Shown here piece by piece: positions 1-6,659 of a DNA stretch of 9,941 bases. Under the pieces are notes generated by a model. It did not search any database. It worked only from the letters and a program-made list of their open reading frames with translations, and had not been told where the DNA came from. Position 1 is the first letter of the stretch; the number at the start of each line of letters is the position of its first letter. The position numbers and the translations under genes were made by a program. The stretch is from contig PCSU01000067.1 in the NCBI GenBank assembly GCA_002771355.1, positions 1 through 9,941 on the forward strand, read 5' to 3'. The DNA is from a candidate division WWE3 bacterium CG22_combo_CG10-13_8_21_14_all_39_12 (GTDB lineage Bacteria > Patescibacteriota > 4484-211 > GCA-002791395).

Positions 1-51
1 TAAATACACTGATTTTTAGTTTATGCTCCCAGCGAGAAGGAGTCAATGAAA

Positions 52-113
52 ACATGTCACCTGCAATTATATTAAGCACAATTCGCTACAAATATTCTCC
101 ATTAATGACATGT
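52..113. repeat. 8-bp perfect inverted repeat upstream of the first glycosyltransferase gene
   Basis: ACATGTCA at 52-59 is matched by its exact reverse complement TGACATGT at 106-113, with 46 bases between the arms. Each arm contains the palindrome ACATGT. The right arm lies just upstream of the likely -10 element at 123-128, where a bound regulator would affect transcription. This could be an operator or a chance pair; an 8-bp inverted pair in AT-rich intergenic DNA is not rare. A third ACATGT occurs at 860-865, directly before the double-hairpin repeat. Confidence 0.3.
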
Positions 114-119
114 ACAACG

Positions 120-128
120 TGATAAAAT
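120..128 (+). promoter_or_regulatory. Extended -10 promoter element, likely leaderless start
   Basis: TGATAAAAT fits an extended -10 (TGn followed by a TATAAT-like hexamer, here TAAAAT, 5 of 6 matches). The hexamer ends 6 nt before the GTG at 135, so transcription would begin at or within a base or two of the start codon. No Shine-Dalgarno sequence is present between it and the gene. A -35-like ATGACA lies at 105-110 but is only 12 nt away, too close for a standard sigma-70 spacer. Confidence 0.5.
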
Positions 129-134
129 TACCGC

Positions 135-848
135 GTGAACGTAACCATTGTTCTCCCCGCCTATAATGCCGAAAACACGTTGCGGCAAACAGTTGCTGAT
201 ATTCCTCAAAACGATAATTACTCAGTGATTTTGGTGGATGATGCAAGTAGTGATAAAACGGCTGAACTTGCAGAAGAACTACAAATCAAAACATTTGTCC
301 ACCAAAAAAATCTTGGCTACGGTGGCAACCAAAAAACCTGCTACCATCTAGCACTCGAACAAGGTGCCGATGTTATTGTCATGCTTCACCCCGATTACCA
401 GTACGACCCCAAACTGATCCCCCACATGGTAAGTTTATTGGACGAAGGATATTTTGACATGATGCTTGGTTCTCGTATTCGGTCCCGAAAAGAAGCACTA
501 GCAAACGGCATGCCCTACTATAAGTATTTTTCAAATCGCGCGTTAAGTTTATTTGAAAACATTGTTACCGGTCACAATTTATCGGAATGGCATACGGGCA
601 TGCGTGCTTACAGACGTGAAGTTTTAGAAACCATAGATTTTGACAGTAACTCCAACGATTTCATGTTTGATTCTCAAGTACTCTTTCAAACAATTGCCGC
701 AGGATTTTCTATTGGTGAACTTTCCGTACCCGTACGCTACATGCCTGAAGCATCGAGTATTAACCTTACTCGAAGCATAGAATACGGACTCGGGACACTA
801 AAGGCAGCGTTCCATTTTTTGAAAGGCGATTACAATCCCAAACGATAG
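135..848 (+). CDS. GT2 family glycosyltransferase, dolichyl-phosphate-sugar synthase-like
   Basis: This is a 237-residue soluble GT-A fold glycosyltransferase that probably transfers a hexose from a nucleotide sugar to a polyprenyl-phosphate or related acceptor at the cytoplasmic face. The GTG start places the first strand (NVTIVLPAYNAENTL) at the very N-terminus, as usual for the family. Seen motifs are VDDASSDKT (D35, D36) for nucleotide-sugar binding, HPDYQYDP (85-92) in the position of the metal-binding DxD of DPM-type enzymes, GSR at 112-114, and EWHTGMRAYRR (151-161). The HPDYQYDP plus HTGMRA pair marks a widespread bacterial subgroup of the DPM/DPG-synthase-like enzymes, usually about 230-250 residues, so the gene looks complete. 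It has no membrane segment. It appears to be its own transcription unit: a promoter precedes it and a hairpin repeat follows. The sugar and acceptor cannot be read from the sequence; some members are annotated as glucosyltransferases. Confidence 0.9.
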   Translation: MNVTIVLPAYNAENTLRQTVADIPQNDNYSVILVDDASSDKTAELAEELQIKTFVHQKNLGYGGNQKTCYHLALEQGADVIVMLHPDYQYDPKLIPHMVSLLDEGYFDMMLGSRIRSRKEALANGMPYYKYFSNRALSLFENIVTGHNLSEWHTGMRAYRREVLETIDFDSNSNDFMFDSQVLFQTIAAGFSIGELSVPVRYMPEASSINLTRSIEYGLGTLKAAFHFLKGDYNPKR

Positions 849-865
849 AACAGAATTTTACATGT

Positions 866-917
866 GTCATCCCGAATTCATTTCGGGATCCAGATGCTGA
901 ATTAAATTCAGCATGAC
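866..917. repeat. 52-bp double-hairpin palindromic repeat (REP-like)
   Basis: The element is built as GTC, hairpin 1, CCAG, hairpin 2, GAC. Hairpin 1 has stem ATCCCGAA/TTCGGGAT (869-876 with 882-889) and a 5-nt loop. Hairpin 2 has stem ATGCTGAA/TTCAGCAT (894-901 with 907-914) and a 5-nt loop. The flanking GTC (866-868) and GAC (915-917) can pair, closing a three-way junction. Repeats of this GTCAT...ATGAC design with variable 8-bp stems are, from memory, dispersed in many bacterial genomes. Neither side has a T-run, so an intrinsic terminator is unlikely, although the structure could stabilise the 3' end of the upstream mRNA. Confidence 0.75.
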
Positions 918-943
918 GTAGAACGAAGCTAGGCATTCTGTCC

Positions 944-957
944 TGCCTGCTCAGGCA
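944..957. repeat. Short GC-rich palindrome TGCCTGCTCAGGCA
   Basis: TGCCT (944-948) pairs with AGGCA (953-957) around a 4-nt loop; one more C-G pair is possible on paper. It sits just upstream of the promoter of the TMTC-like gene and 26 bases after the double hairpin. It resembles the CCTGCC/GGCAGG palindromes scattered in some CPR genomes. The following bases (AGTTTGCG) are a poor terminator tail. It may be a degenerate dispersed repeat or a weak terminator for the upstream gene. Confidence 0.35.
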
Positions 958-967
958 AGTTTGCGTT

Positions 968-978
968 TGCTATACAAT
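968..978 (+). promoter_or_regulatory. -10 promoter element for the five-gene unit, likely leaderless
   Basis: TGCTATACAAT contains TACAAT at 973-978 (5 of 6 matches to TATAAT), ending 6 nt before the ATG at 985. A TG dinucleotide at 968-969 gives a partial extended -10. No -35 box lies at the usual distance and no Shine-Dalgarno site fits between element and start. The spacing equals that upstream of 135 and of 8770, which supports a leaderless start. Confidence 0.5.
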
Positions 979-984
979 AAACCC

Positions 985-2703
985 ATGTCCAAAAAGCGAA
1001 GGAAAAAACAGCAACTCAACCACGTTCAACCCCAGCCACAAAACCTGCCCGCTGAAAAGATAAACTTTACTCCACTCAAATGGATTTTGTTTATTGTTTT
1101 TGTAATCTATCTCCCCACTCTCTTTTTTGATTTCACCTATTTTGACGATAACACCTTAATCTTAAATAACATCACGTTTTTACGAAATCTTGGTAACATT
1201 TTTGCTGCGTTTCAGATGGATGTATTTCACTTGCCACAACACTCGGCATCATACTACCGCCCACTTCTTACGCTTTCATTTATGTTTGACTCCCTCATCT
1301 CAAACACTTCTGCTTGGTTTTATCATGTTTCAAATATCCTAATCCACATGCTTTCTGTAAGTTCACTTTTTATTCTTCTTAAAAAATTAAACTATTCACA
1401 AAAACTCGTAACTGGGGCGACATTACTTTTTGCAATTCATCCAGTATTGACCCAAGCTGTTGCCTGGATTCCGGGTAGAAACGATTCACTTGCTGCTCTT
1501 TTTGTATTTACTACCTTTATATTTTTGATTACATATCTTAAAGAGGCAAAAACCCGTGATCTTTGGTACTACCTACTCTTTACAACCTTGGCACTATTCA
1601 CCAAAGAAACCGCTCTCATTATGGGACCAATTTTTTATGCCTACATTTTTTTGTTTGAACCTAAAAAACGATTTGCAAAAGAAACATTCATATTAGCAAG
1701 CGGATGGATTGGCTCATTATTATTTTGGTTTATCTTGCGCCAGCTTGCTATTGGAAGTGCGAGCGGTTATACAATCTCAACAATTCTGCAGTCAGGCATT
1801 AACAATTGGCTGGCCGTATTTTTGTTCATTGGCAAGATTATTATTCCGATCAACCTTTCAGTTCTGCCAATCTTCGCCGACTCAAACCTATGGATTGGTG
1901 TCCTCATTACTTTTACCTTATTACTTATTACTATCTTCTTCTCTACCAAAAACTGGAGCAAGATAACGTTTGGCTTGTTATGGTTTTTGGCATTTCTCCT
2001 ACCCTCTTTCATACGCCCTAACCCCGATGTAATTGCGGATTTTTTGGAACATCGCGCCTACATTCCTTTATTTGGCATAATTATTATTCTTGCCGAAATT
2101 CGTATTCCGGTTGAAGCTTTAAAGAATGAAAAGGTTCAGAAATGGACGTTTGGTATTGTTGCATCACTTTTTGCGCTCATTACCCTCATCCATTCATTTA
2201 GTTTTACAAACCGTCTTACATTTTGGGAAAAGGCTACAAAAACGTCACCACACGCACCACTGGCACACCGAAATTACGGCGTGATGTTATATTTTGAAGG
2301 ACGAATTGATGAGGCGATTACACAATACAATGAGGCACTTACACTTAATCCACAAGAAGAGATGGCTCACAATAATCTTGGAGTCATTTATATGAATAAT
2401 AAAGAGTTTGAAAAAGCGGAGATAGAATATTTGTCCGAGCTCGAGAATAATCCTTTTTACGACAATGCGCTTTTTAATTTAGGATTAACGTACTACCAGC
2501 AAGACGAGTTTGAAAAAGCGCTTGATTATTGGCGGCAAACAATTGAGATTAATCCTGGATACTCTGATGCGTATAACTACACCCTTATCTATTACATCAA
2601 TCAAAAGGATGAACAAAAGATAAACGAAACGTTAGCTCTCATGCAAAAAAACGGCATTCCTTTGCACAGTGAAATTAAGCGACAACTACAACCTGCGCCA
2701 TGA
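985..2703 (+). CDS. TMTC-like multi-membrane protein with C-terminal TPR repeats, probable GT-C O-glycosyltransferase
   Basis: This 572-residue membrane protein resembles the transmembrane-and-TPR (TMTC) family, whose animal members are polyprenyl-phosphate-mannose-dependent protein O-mannosyltransferases. Visible family signatures are YFDDNTLILNN in the first outer loop (D54, D55, the likely catalytic acid region), YRPLLTLSF (91-99), YHVSNILIH (from 113), HPVLTQAVAWIPGRNDSLAA (from H152) and EHRAYIPLFG (from E355). I count about 11 hydrophobic segments between residues 32 and 415. Three TPR units (about 423-525) and a partial fourth follow. With a basic N-terminus (KKRRKK) inside and about 11 spans, the TPRs would lie outside the cell, where they could hold acceptor proteins. 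An in-frame TTG at 961 would add eight residues, but ATG 985 fits the charged N-terminus and the promoter spacing. It is first in the unit and overlaps the next gene by 4 bp. The sugar and acceptor are unknown. Confidence 0.8.
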   Translation: MSKKRRKKQQLNHVQPQPQNLPAEKINFTPLKWILFIVFVIYLPTLFFDFTYFDDNTLILNNITFLRNLGNIFAAFQMDVFHLPQHSASYYRPLLTLSFMFDSLISNTSAWFYHVSNILIHMLSVSSLFILLKKLNYSQKLVTGATLLFAIHPVLTQAVAWIPGRNDSLAALFVFTTFIFLITYLKEAKTRDLWYYLLFTTLALFTKETALIMGPIFYAYIFLFEPKKRFAKETFILASGWIGSLLFWFILRQLAIGSASGYTISTILQSGINNWLAVFLFIGKIIIPINLSVLPIFADSNLWIGVLITFTLLLITIFFSTKNWSKITFGLLWFLAFLLPSFIRPNPDVIADFLEHRAYIPLFGIIIILAEIRIPVEALKNEKVQKWTFGIVASLFALITLIHSFSFTNRLTFWEKATKTSPHAPLAHRNYGVMLYFEGRIDEAITQYNEALTLNPQEEMAHNNLGVIYMNNKEFEKAEIEYLSELENNPFYDNALFNLGLTYYQQDEFEKALDYWRQTIEINPGYSDAYNYTLIYYINQKDEQKINETLALMQKNGIPLHSEIKRQLQPAP

Positions 2704-4160
2704 AAACCTTAGTCATTGTTCCTACCTATAACGAAAAAGATAACATTCCAACATTAGTTCCGGCAATTCTTAACTCAGTTCCAGACATCCACGTTTTAAT
2801 TGTCGATGACAACTCTCCTGATGGAACTGGCATGATAGCCGAACAACTTTTGTCAAACACCCCTCAAAATGTATTTGTTCTCCATCGACAAATAAAAGAC
2901 GGTTTGGGTAAAGCATACTCTACAGGATTTGCGTGGGCCCTTGATAAAGATTACGAAAGAATTATAACCATGGACGCTGACTGGTCACATAACCCATCCG
3001 ATATTCCTCGATTACTTTTTGAAAGCGGACACGTTGACCTTGTTGTTGGTTCTCGCTATCTTGGAGGGGTAAGAATTTTAGACTGGCCTCTTAGTCGACT
3101 TATCATTAGTGCCGGGGCAAATCGATATGTCCGGTTGATAACAAGTCTTAAGCTTAGTGACTGCACCTCTGGATTTATGTGTTTTACAAACCACACCCTA
3201 CGATCCATTAGTGCGCAAAAACTTTCAGCCAAAGGGTACGCGGCGTTAATTGAATTAAAATATCGAACGCAAAAGTCAGGTAAAAAAATCGGCGAGATTC
3301 CTATAGTTTTTTCCCAACGCCAAGCGGGAACTCCCAAAATGTCTTCTAAAATCATACTCGAAGCAGTGTGGATTATTTGGTTGTTTAGATTTTTTAATCC
3401 CAGAAAAGACACAACTTATTTTAAAAAATTCTTGCGGATAGCCCCACTTTCATTGTCTCTATGGAGAACTCAGGAAGCGCTTGCATTATCAAAACAAAAC
3501 CTTTCCACTCCTTTGCTAGACCTTGGATGTGGTTTTGGTGAATTTTCGTCTGTTTTTTTTGACAAACCAATTGACATAGGAATTGACTACGATCCCCGAG
3601 AAATTGCTCATGCACAAAAAAGTAACGTCTATAAAAAATGTATCGTTGCCGATGCCAGAAAATTACCCTTAAACTCAGAGAGTATCCAAACCGCTTTTTC
3701 GATCAGTACGCTTGAACATATTCCCAACGTTGATGAAGTCTTTAATGAAGTTTATCGAATACTCAAACCAGGCGGACGATTTGTATTTACGGTCCCCACC
3801 AGTACCTTTAACCAATTTTTATTCTTTCCGTTTTTTAAAGATTTTTTCCTCTCCATCTTTCATAACATTTTTAAACACCAACCCCTTGTTTTAAAAGATG
3901 ATTGGATTAAACGTGCTCAAAAACAAGGATTCAACCTTATTTCAGTTTCGGGAACTATCTCAAAAAAACAGGTTCTTATGTATCAATTGTTACTTCCATT
4001 TTCAATACCCAGCATGGTTATTAAAAAACTAACCGGGAAGCGCTTTGTGTTTTTCCCCACCATTCGCTCACAGATACTAGACAAACTGTTTAATCGTATT
4101 ATCAACCAACAAAACATGACAGATGCGAATATACTAATAGAAGTTATAAAACCCACATGA
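2700..4160 (+). CDS. Fusion: Dpm1-like polyprenyl-phosphate sugar synthase (GT2) and class I SAM methyltransferase
   Basis: The 486-residue protein has two complete-looking domains in one frame. Residues 1 to about 230 are a DPM1-type GT2 enzyme: IVPTYNEKDNI near the N-terminus, VDDNSPDGT (D36, D37), MDADWSHNP with the DAD metal site at 92-94, GSRYLGG, and RQAGTPKM from R207, matching the RxxGxSK region of the family with Ser replaced by Pro. It should load mannose or a similar sugar onto polyprenyl phosphate. Residues about 255-486 are a Rossmann methyltransferase: LLDLGCGFGEF (D274 and its glycine loop), GIDYDPREIAHAQ, VADARKLPL, and STLEHIPNVDEVFNEVYRIL followed by KPGGRFVFTVPT. The GT-C partners on both sides could use its product. 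It starts in a 4-bp ATGA overlap with the upstream stop and has no clear ribosome-binding site. The methylated substrate is unknown; a sugar or glycolipid headgroup is possible. Confidence 0.85.
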   Translation: MKTLVIVPTYNEKDNIPTLVPAILNSVPDIHVLIVDDNSPDGTGMIAEQLLSNTPQNVFVLHRQIKDGLGKAYSTGFAWALDKDYERIITMDADWSHNPSDIPRLLFESGHVDLVVGSRYLGGVRILDWPLSRLIISAGANRYVRLITSLKLSDCTSGFMCFTNHTLRSISAQKLSAKGYAALIELKYRTQKSGKKIGEIPIVFSQRQAGTPKMSSKIILEAVWIIWLFRFFNPRKDTTYFKKFLRIAPLSLSLWRTQEALALSKQNLSTPLLDLGCGFGEFSSVFFDKPIDIGIDYDPREIAHAQKSNVYKKCIVADARKLPLNSESIQTAFSISTLEHIPNVDEVFNEVYRILKPGGRFVFTVPTSTFNQFLFFPFFKDFFLSIFHNIFKHQPLVLKDDWIKRAQKQGFNLISVSGTISKKQVLMYQLLLPFSIPSMVIKKLTGKRFVFFPTIRSQILDKLFNRIINQQNMTDANILIEVIKPT

Positions 4161-4996
4161 CTTATTCGTGCCTCATCTGCCAAAACCAAAAACTATTCAA
4201 AGTTTATGAACAGGGTTCGTACCGTATTATGAAATGTCCCAACTGTGGATTTGGGGTTTTGGATCCGTATCCTACGATTGAACAAGCAAATACCATTTAT
4301 TCCCCCGATTATTTTGATGATAAAAAATCACCCGATTTTATTAAAGATGCCACGCGAAAGTATAACTATGTAAACAAACATCTTCAGGCTAGTTCTAAAA
4401 TTCTTGACTTTGGTGGTGGGGTTGGGGATTTTGTGGGTGTAGCCAAAAAAGGTGGATACCAACTGTATGCATACGACGTTTCAACGTATGCGATGGAACA
4501 TGTTCACAAAACCTTTAACATTCCAACATATACCCCGCCACTATCTGTAGACCTGTTTTCTAAATCCCAATTTGATGCTATTGTTGCATTCGACGTTATT
4601 GAACACCTCCCCAACTTTCGTGAAGTTTTAAACTTTTTTTATGTGTGGCTTACGGAAAAATCTGAACCTAAACAGTCAGGAAAATTATTTATGACCATGC
4701 CAAATATTGATAGCTGGGACACAAAACTTATGGGAAAATACTCGTACGGATATAAAAAGATTCCCCAGCACATAAATTATTTCTCCCCACAATCGATCTC
4801 TATTGTTGCAAAGGAGGCAGGATTTACGGTTGATGAAATTAAATTGTGGGGGTTTGAGCGAAGTCTTGATTTTGTATTTTCAAAACTTAAACTTGAACGT
4901 TTGCGCCACATTACACACCAACTTGGTATTGCCAATCTTACTTTTTATTACCCTATGCATGACATGATGGTTTCGCTCAGTAAAAACAATGATTAA
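4157..4996 (+). CDS. Class I SAM-dependent methyltransferase with N-terminal zinc ribbon
   Basis: This 279-residue protein begins with a four-cysteine zinc-ribbon-like motif, C5-x2-C8 and C27-x2-C30 (CPNCGFG), followed by DPYPTIEQANTIYSPDYF, a layout common in sugar and natural-product methyltransferases of the Methyltransf_23 type. The SAM site is ILDFGGGVGDF (D84, glycines to G90); the acidic second strand is YAYDVS, and the FDAIVAFDVIEHLPNF segment follows. QHINYFSPQSI near the C-terminus is also typical of the family. The acceptor is probably a small molecule or sugar rather than DNA or rRNA, judged from the ribbon subgroup and the glycosyltransferase neighbours; this is inference. It overlaps the upstream gene by 4 bp (ATGA) and the downstream gene by 8 bp, so co-translation is likely. 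It differs in domain make-up from the methyltransferase half of the preceding protein, so this is not a simple local duplication. Confidence 0.85.
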   Translation: MTYSCLICQNQKLFKVYEQGSYRIMKCPNCGFGVLDPYPTIEQANTIYSPDYFDDKKSPDFIKDATRKYNYVNKHLQASSKILDFGGGVGDFVGVAKKGGYQLYAYDVSTYAMEHVHKTFNIPTYTPPLSVDLFSKSQFDAIVAFDVIEHLPNFREVLNFFYVWLTEKSEPKQSGKLFMTMPNIDSWDTKLMGKYSYGYKKIPQHINYFSPQSISIVAKEAGFTVDEIKLWGFERSLDFVFSKLKLERLRHITHQLGIANLTFYYPMHDMMVSLSKNND

Positions 4997-6659
4997 AGGT
5001 ATTGGTAAAAAAATCCCTCAGATATTGTTTCTGATGATCTTTTTACTATTTTGTGCCAGCGTCTTTTTAAACATTGCCTATCCACTCTTATGGCAAGACG
5101 AAGCAGAAACGGCAGTTGCCGGTCAACGAATTCTCGAATATGGATATCCCAAATCCAAGGATGGGAAAAATACGCTTAACCTTCTTGAACTGACTGATAA
5201 AAGCCTCGCCATCAGGGAACCTTATGATGCCTATATAACATCATCGTGGACGCAATTTTATGTTGCAGCTATCGGGGTAAAACTCTCATCATTTGTATCA
5301 GATATCTATACCAAAACAGCACTCATCCGCATACCGTTTACACTTATTGGTTTAGCGGGCGTTTTACTGTGTGCACACGTTGCTAGAAATATTTTTGATG
5401 GAAGGTTAAAATGGCTTTTTTATAGCGGGTATGTTTTTTTGTGCATGCTCTCAATTTCATTAACGCTTCACATACGCGAAGTTCGCTACTACTCACTTAC
5501 CATACTGGTGTCGGGTGCAACATTGTGGCTGTATACTGTTTTTAGACATAACCGTAGTACGTTGTCACGCAAAAATTTTGTAACCTACACACTTTTACTA
5601 TTAACTCTACTCATAACAACACTCACAACGTTTCCTCCACTTTTTTTTATACTTACCATAACGCTTGGAATCGCCGAAGTTTGGCATTTATTCTTCCGAA
5701 CACTCAAACCCTTAACCATAAAAGATTACCTCGTTCATTCACTGCCCTTAGCGTTAACATTTCTTTTCAGCATTCCGGTATTTTCGTTTTTTAAGATTTT
5801 GCCACTCGCCAATGCATTGAGTGAATTCATGGGGTTTAACATGCATCTATATTGGTTTAACCTTAATCGAACACTTTCATTTTTATTCTCCTACGAATTC
5901 CTTGGTCTATTTATTGTAGTAAAACTTGCGGCATGGATAACTAACTACTATCAAAACAATCGTGACAAGACATTCCGTTTATCTCATTTTTTAACCTTGT
6001 ACCTTGTCGTATATGTTCTATTTATTGCTCGATCACCATATTTATTTGAGCGATATCTGATGGCACTTATACCAATATTAAATCTTGTTATTATGATTGA
6101 TCTATACATCACTATTCGGGGGATACTTAATATCTCCTCAAAAAAGTTAAAAGGCGATGTGTTATTCGTGACTATTCCAATTTTTTTGGCTACCCTTTTG
6201 TTTTCAATCGTCCCAAAGGTCTCGCACATTTCGGGTCATGTGTATGAAATTACCCACCAATACAAGGGACCACTTGATTTCGCAATTCCCTATATAAAGG
6301 AAACCTTTCCCGATACGTCGGACCTTATAATTGCTACAAATTATGAAGAACTTTCGTATGCGTATTATCTTGGCAGTAAAGTGACTATTGGGTACGTGGG
6401 GAATAATCTTTTAGAAGATTCTACCGTTCAGCCAGACATAATCATCATGCGCAAGAATCGCAATAATTTTCTTGAAACCTTTCAAATGTTACTTTTGCAA
6501 GATAGTTATACTGCCGTACATTTTGACATAGACGATTATGATTTTAATAATATTCCCGAACTTTATCTAGCAAAGCCGCATCGTTACCAAACGACATATG
6601 CAAAAAACGATGAACATAAACTGAATATCTATGTTAAAAACAACCTTCAAAAAAATTAA
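4989..6659 (+). CDS. GT-C type integral membrane glycosyltransferase (PMT/ArnT-like)
   Basis: This 556-residue protein has roughly ten hydrophobic segments, the first at about residues 9-31, ending in the outer-loop motif WQDEAETAVAGQRILEYG with D37 and E38. An acidic pair right after the first span is the hallmark of GT-C enzymes, which take sugar from a polyprenyl-phosphate carrier outside the membrane. HIREVRYYSL (161-170) matches the second conserved loop of PMT_2-like proteins. The last roughly 130 residues, from about HQYKGPLDFAIPYI on, are hydrophilic with alternating strands and should form an external soluble domain of unknown role. Overall similarity to named families is low, so substrate and sugar are open; it could act on protein, lipid or a growing glycan. 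The ATG at 4989 overlaps the previous gene by 8 bp; no Shine-Dalgarno site is visible, so translational coupling is likely. Confidence 0.75.
   Translation: MIKGIGKKIPQILFLMIFLLFCASVFLNIAYPLLWQDEAETAVAGQRILEYGYPKSKDGKNTLNLLELTDKSLAIREPYDAYITSSWTQFYVAAIGVKLSSFVSDIYTKTALIRIPFTLIGLAGVLLCAHVARNIFDGRLKWLFYSGYVFLCMLSISLTLHIREVRYYSLTILVSGATLWLYTVFRHNRSTLSRKNFVTYTLLLLTLLITTLTTFPPLFFILTITLGIAEVWHLFFRTLKPLTIKDYLVHSLPLALTFLFSIPVFSFFKILPLANALSEFMGFNMHLYWFNLNRTLSFLFSYEFLGLFIVVKLAAWITNYYQNNRDKTFRLSHFLTLYLVVYVLFIARSPYLFERYLMALIPILNLVIMIDLYITIRGILNISSKKLKGDVLFVTIPIFLATLLFSIVPKVSHISGHVYEITHQYKGPLDFAIPYIKETFPDTSDLIIATNYEELSYAYYLGSKVTIGYVGNNLLEDSTVQPDIIIMRKNRNNFLETFQMLLLQDSYTAVHFDIDDYDFNNIPELYLAKPHRYQTTYAKNDEHKLNIYVKNNLQKN

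Noticed and set aside
46..75. Nine-codon mini-ORF from ATG 46 with an AAGGAG (37-42) just upstream, as a possible leader peptide.
   Set aside because: The spacing from AAGGAG to ATG is only 3 nt, the likely promoter of the next gene lies downstream of it, and there is no attenuator-like hairpin.
961..984. TTG at 961 as an earlier start for the TMTC-like protein.
   Set aside because: The added residues overlap the likely -10 element, and ATG 985 gives the expected basic N-terminus at the right distance from the promoter.
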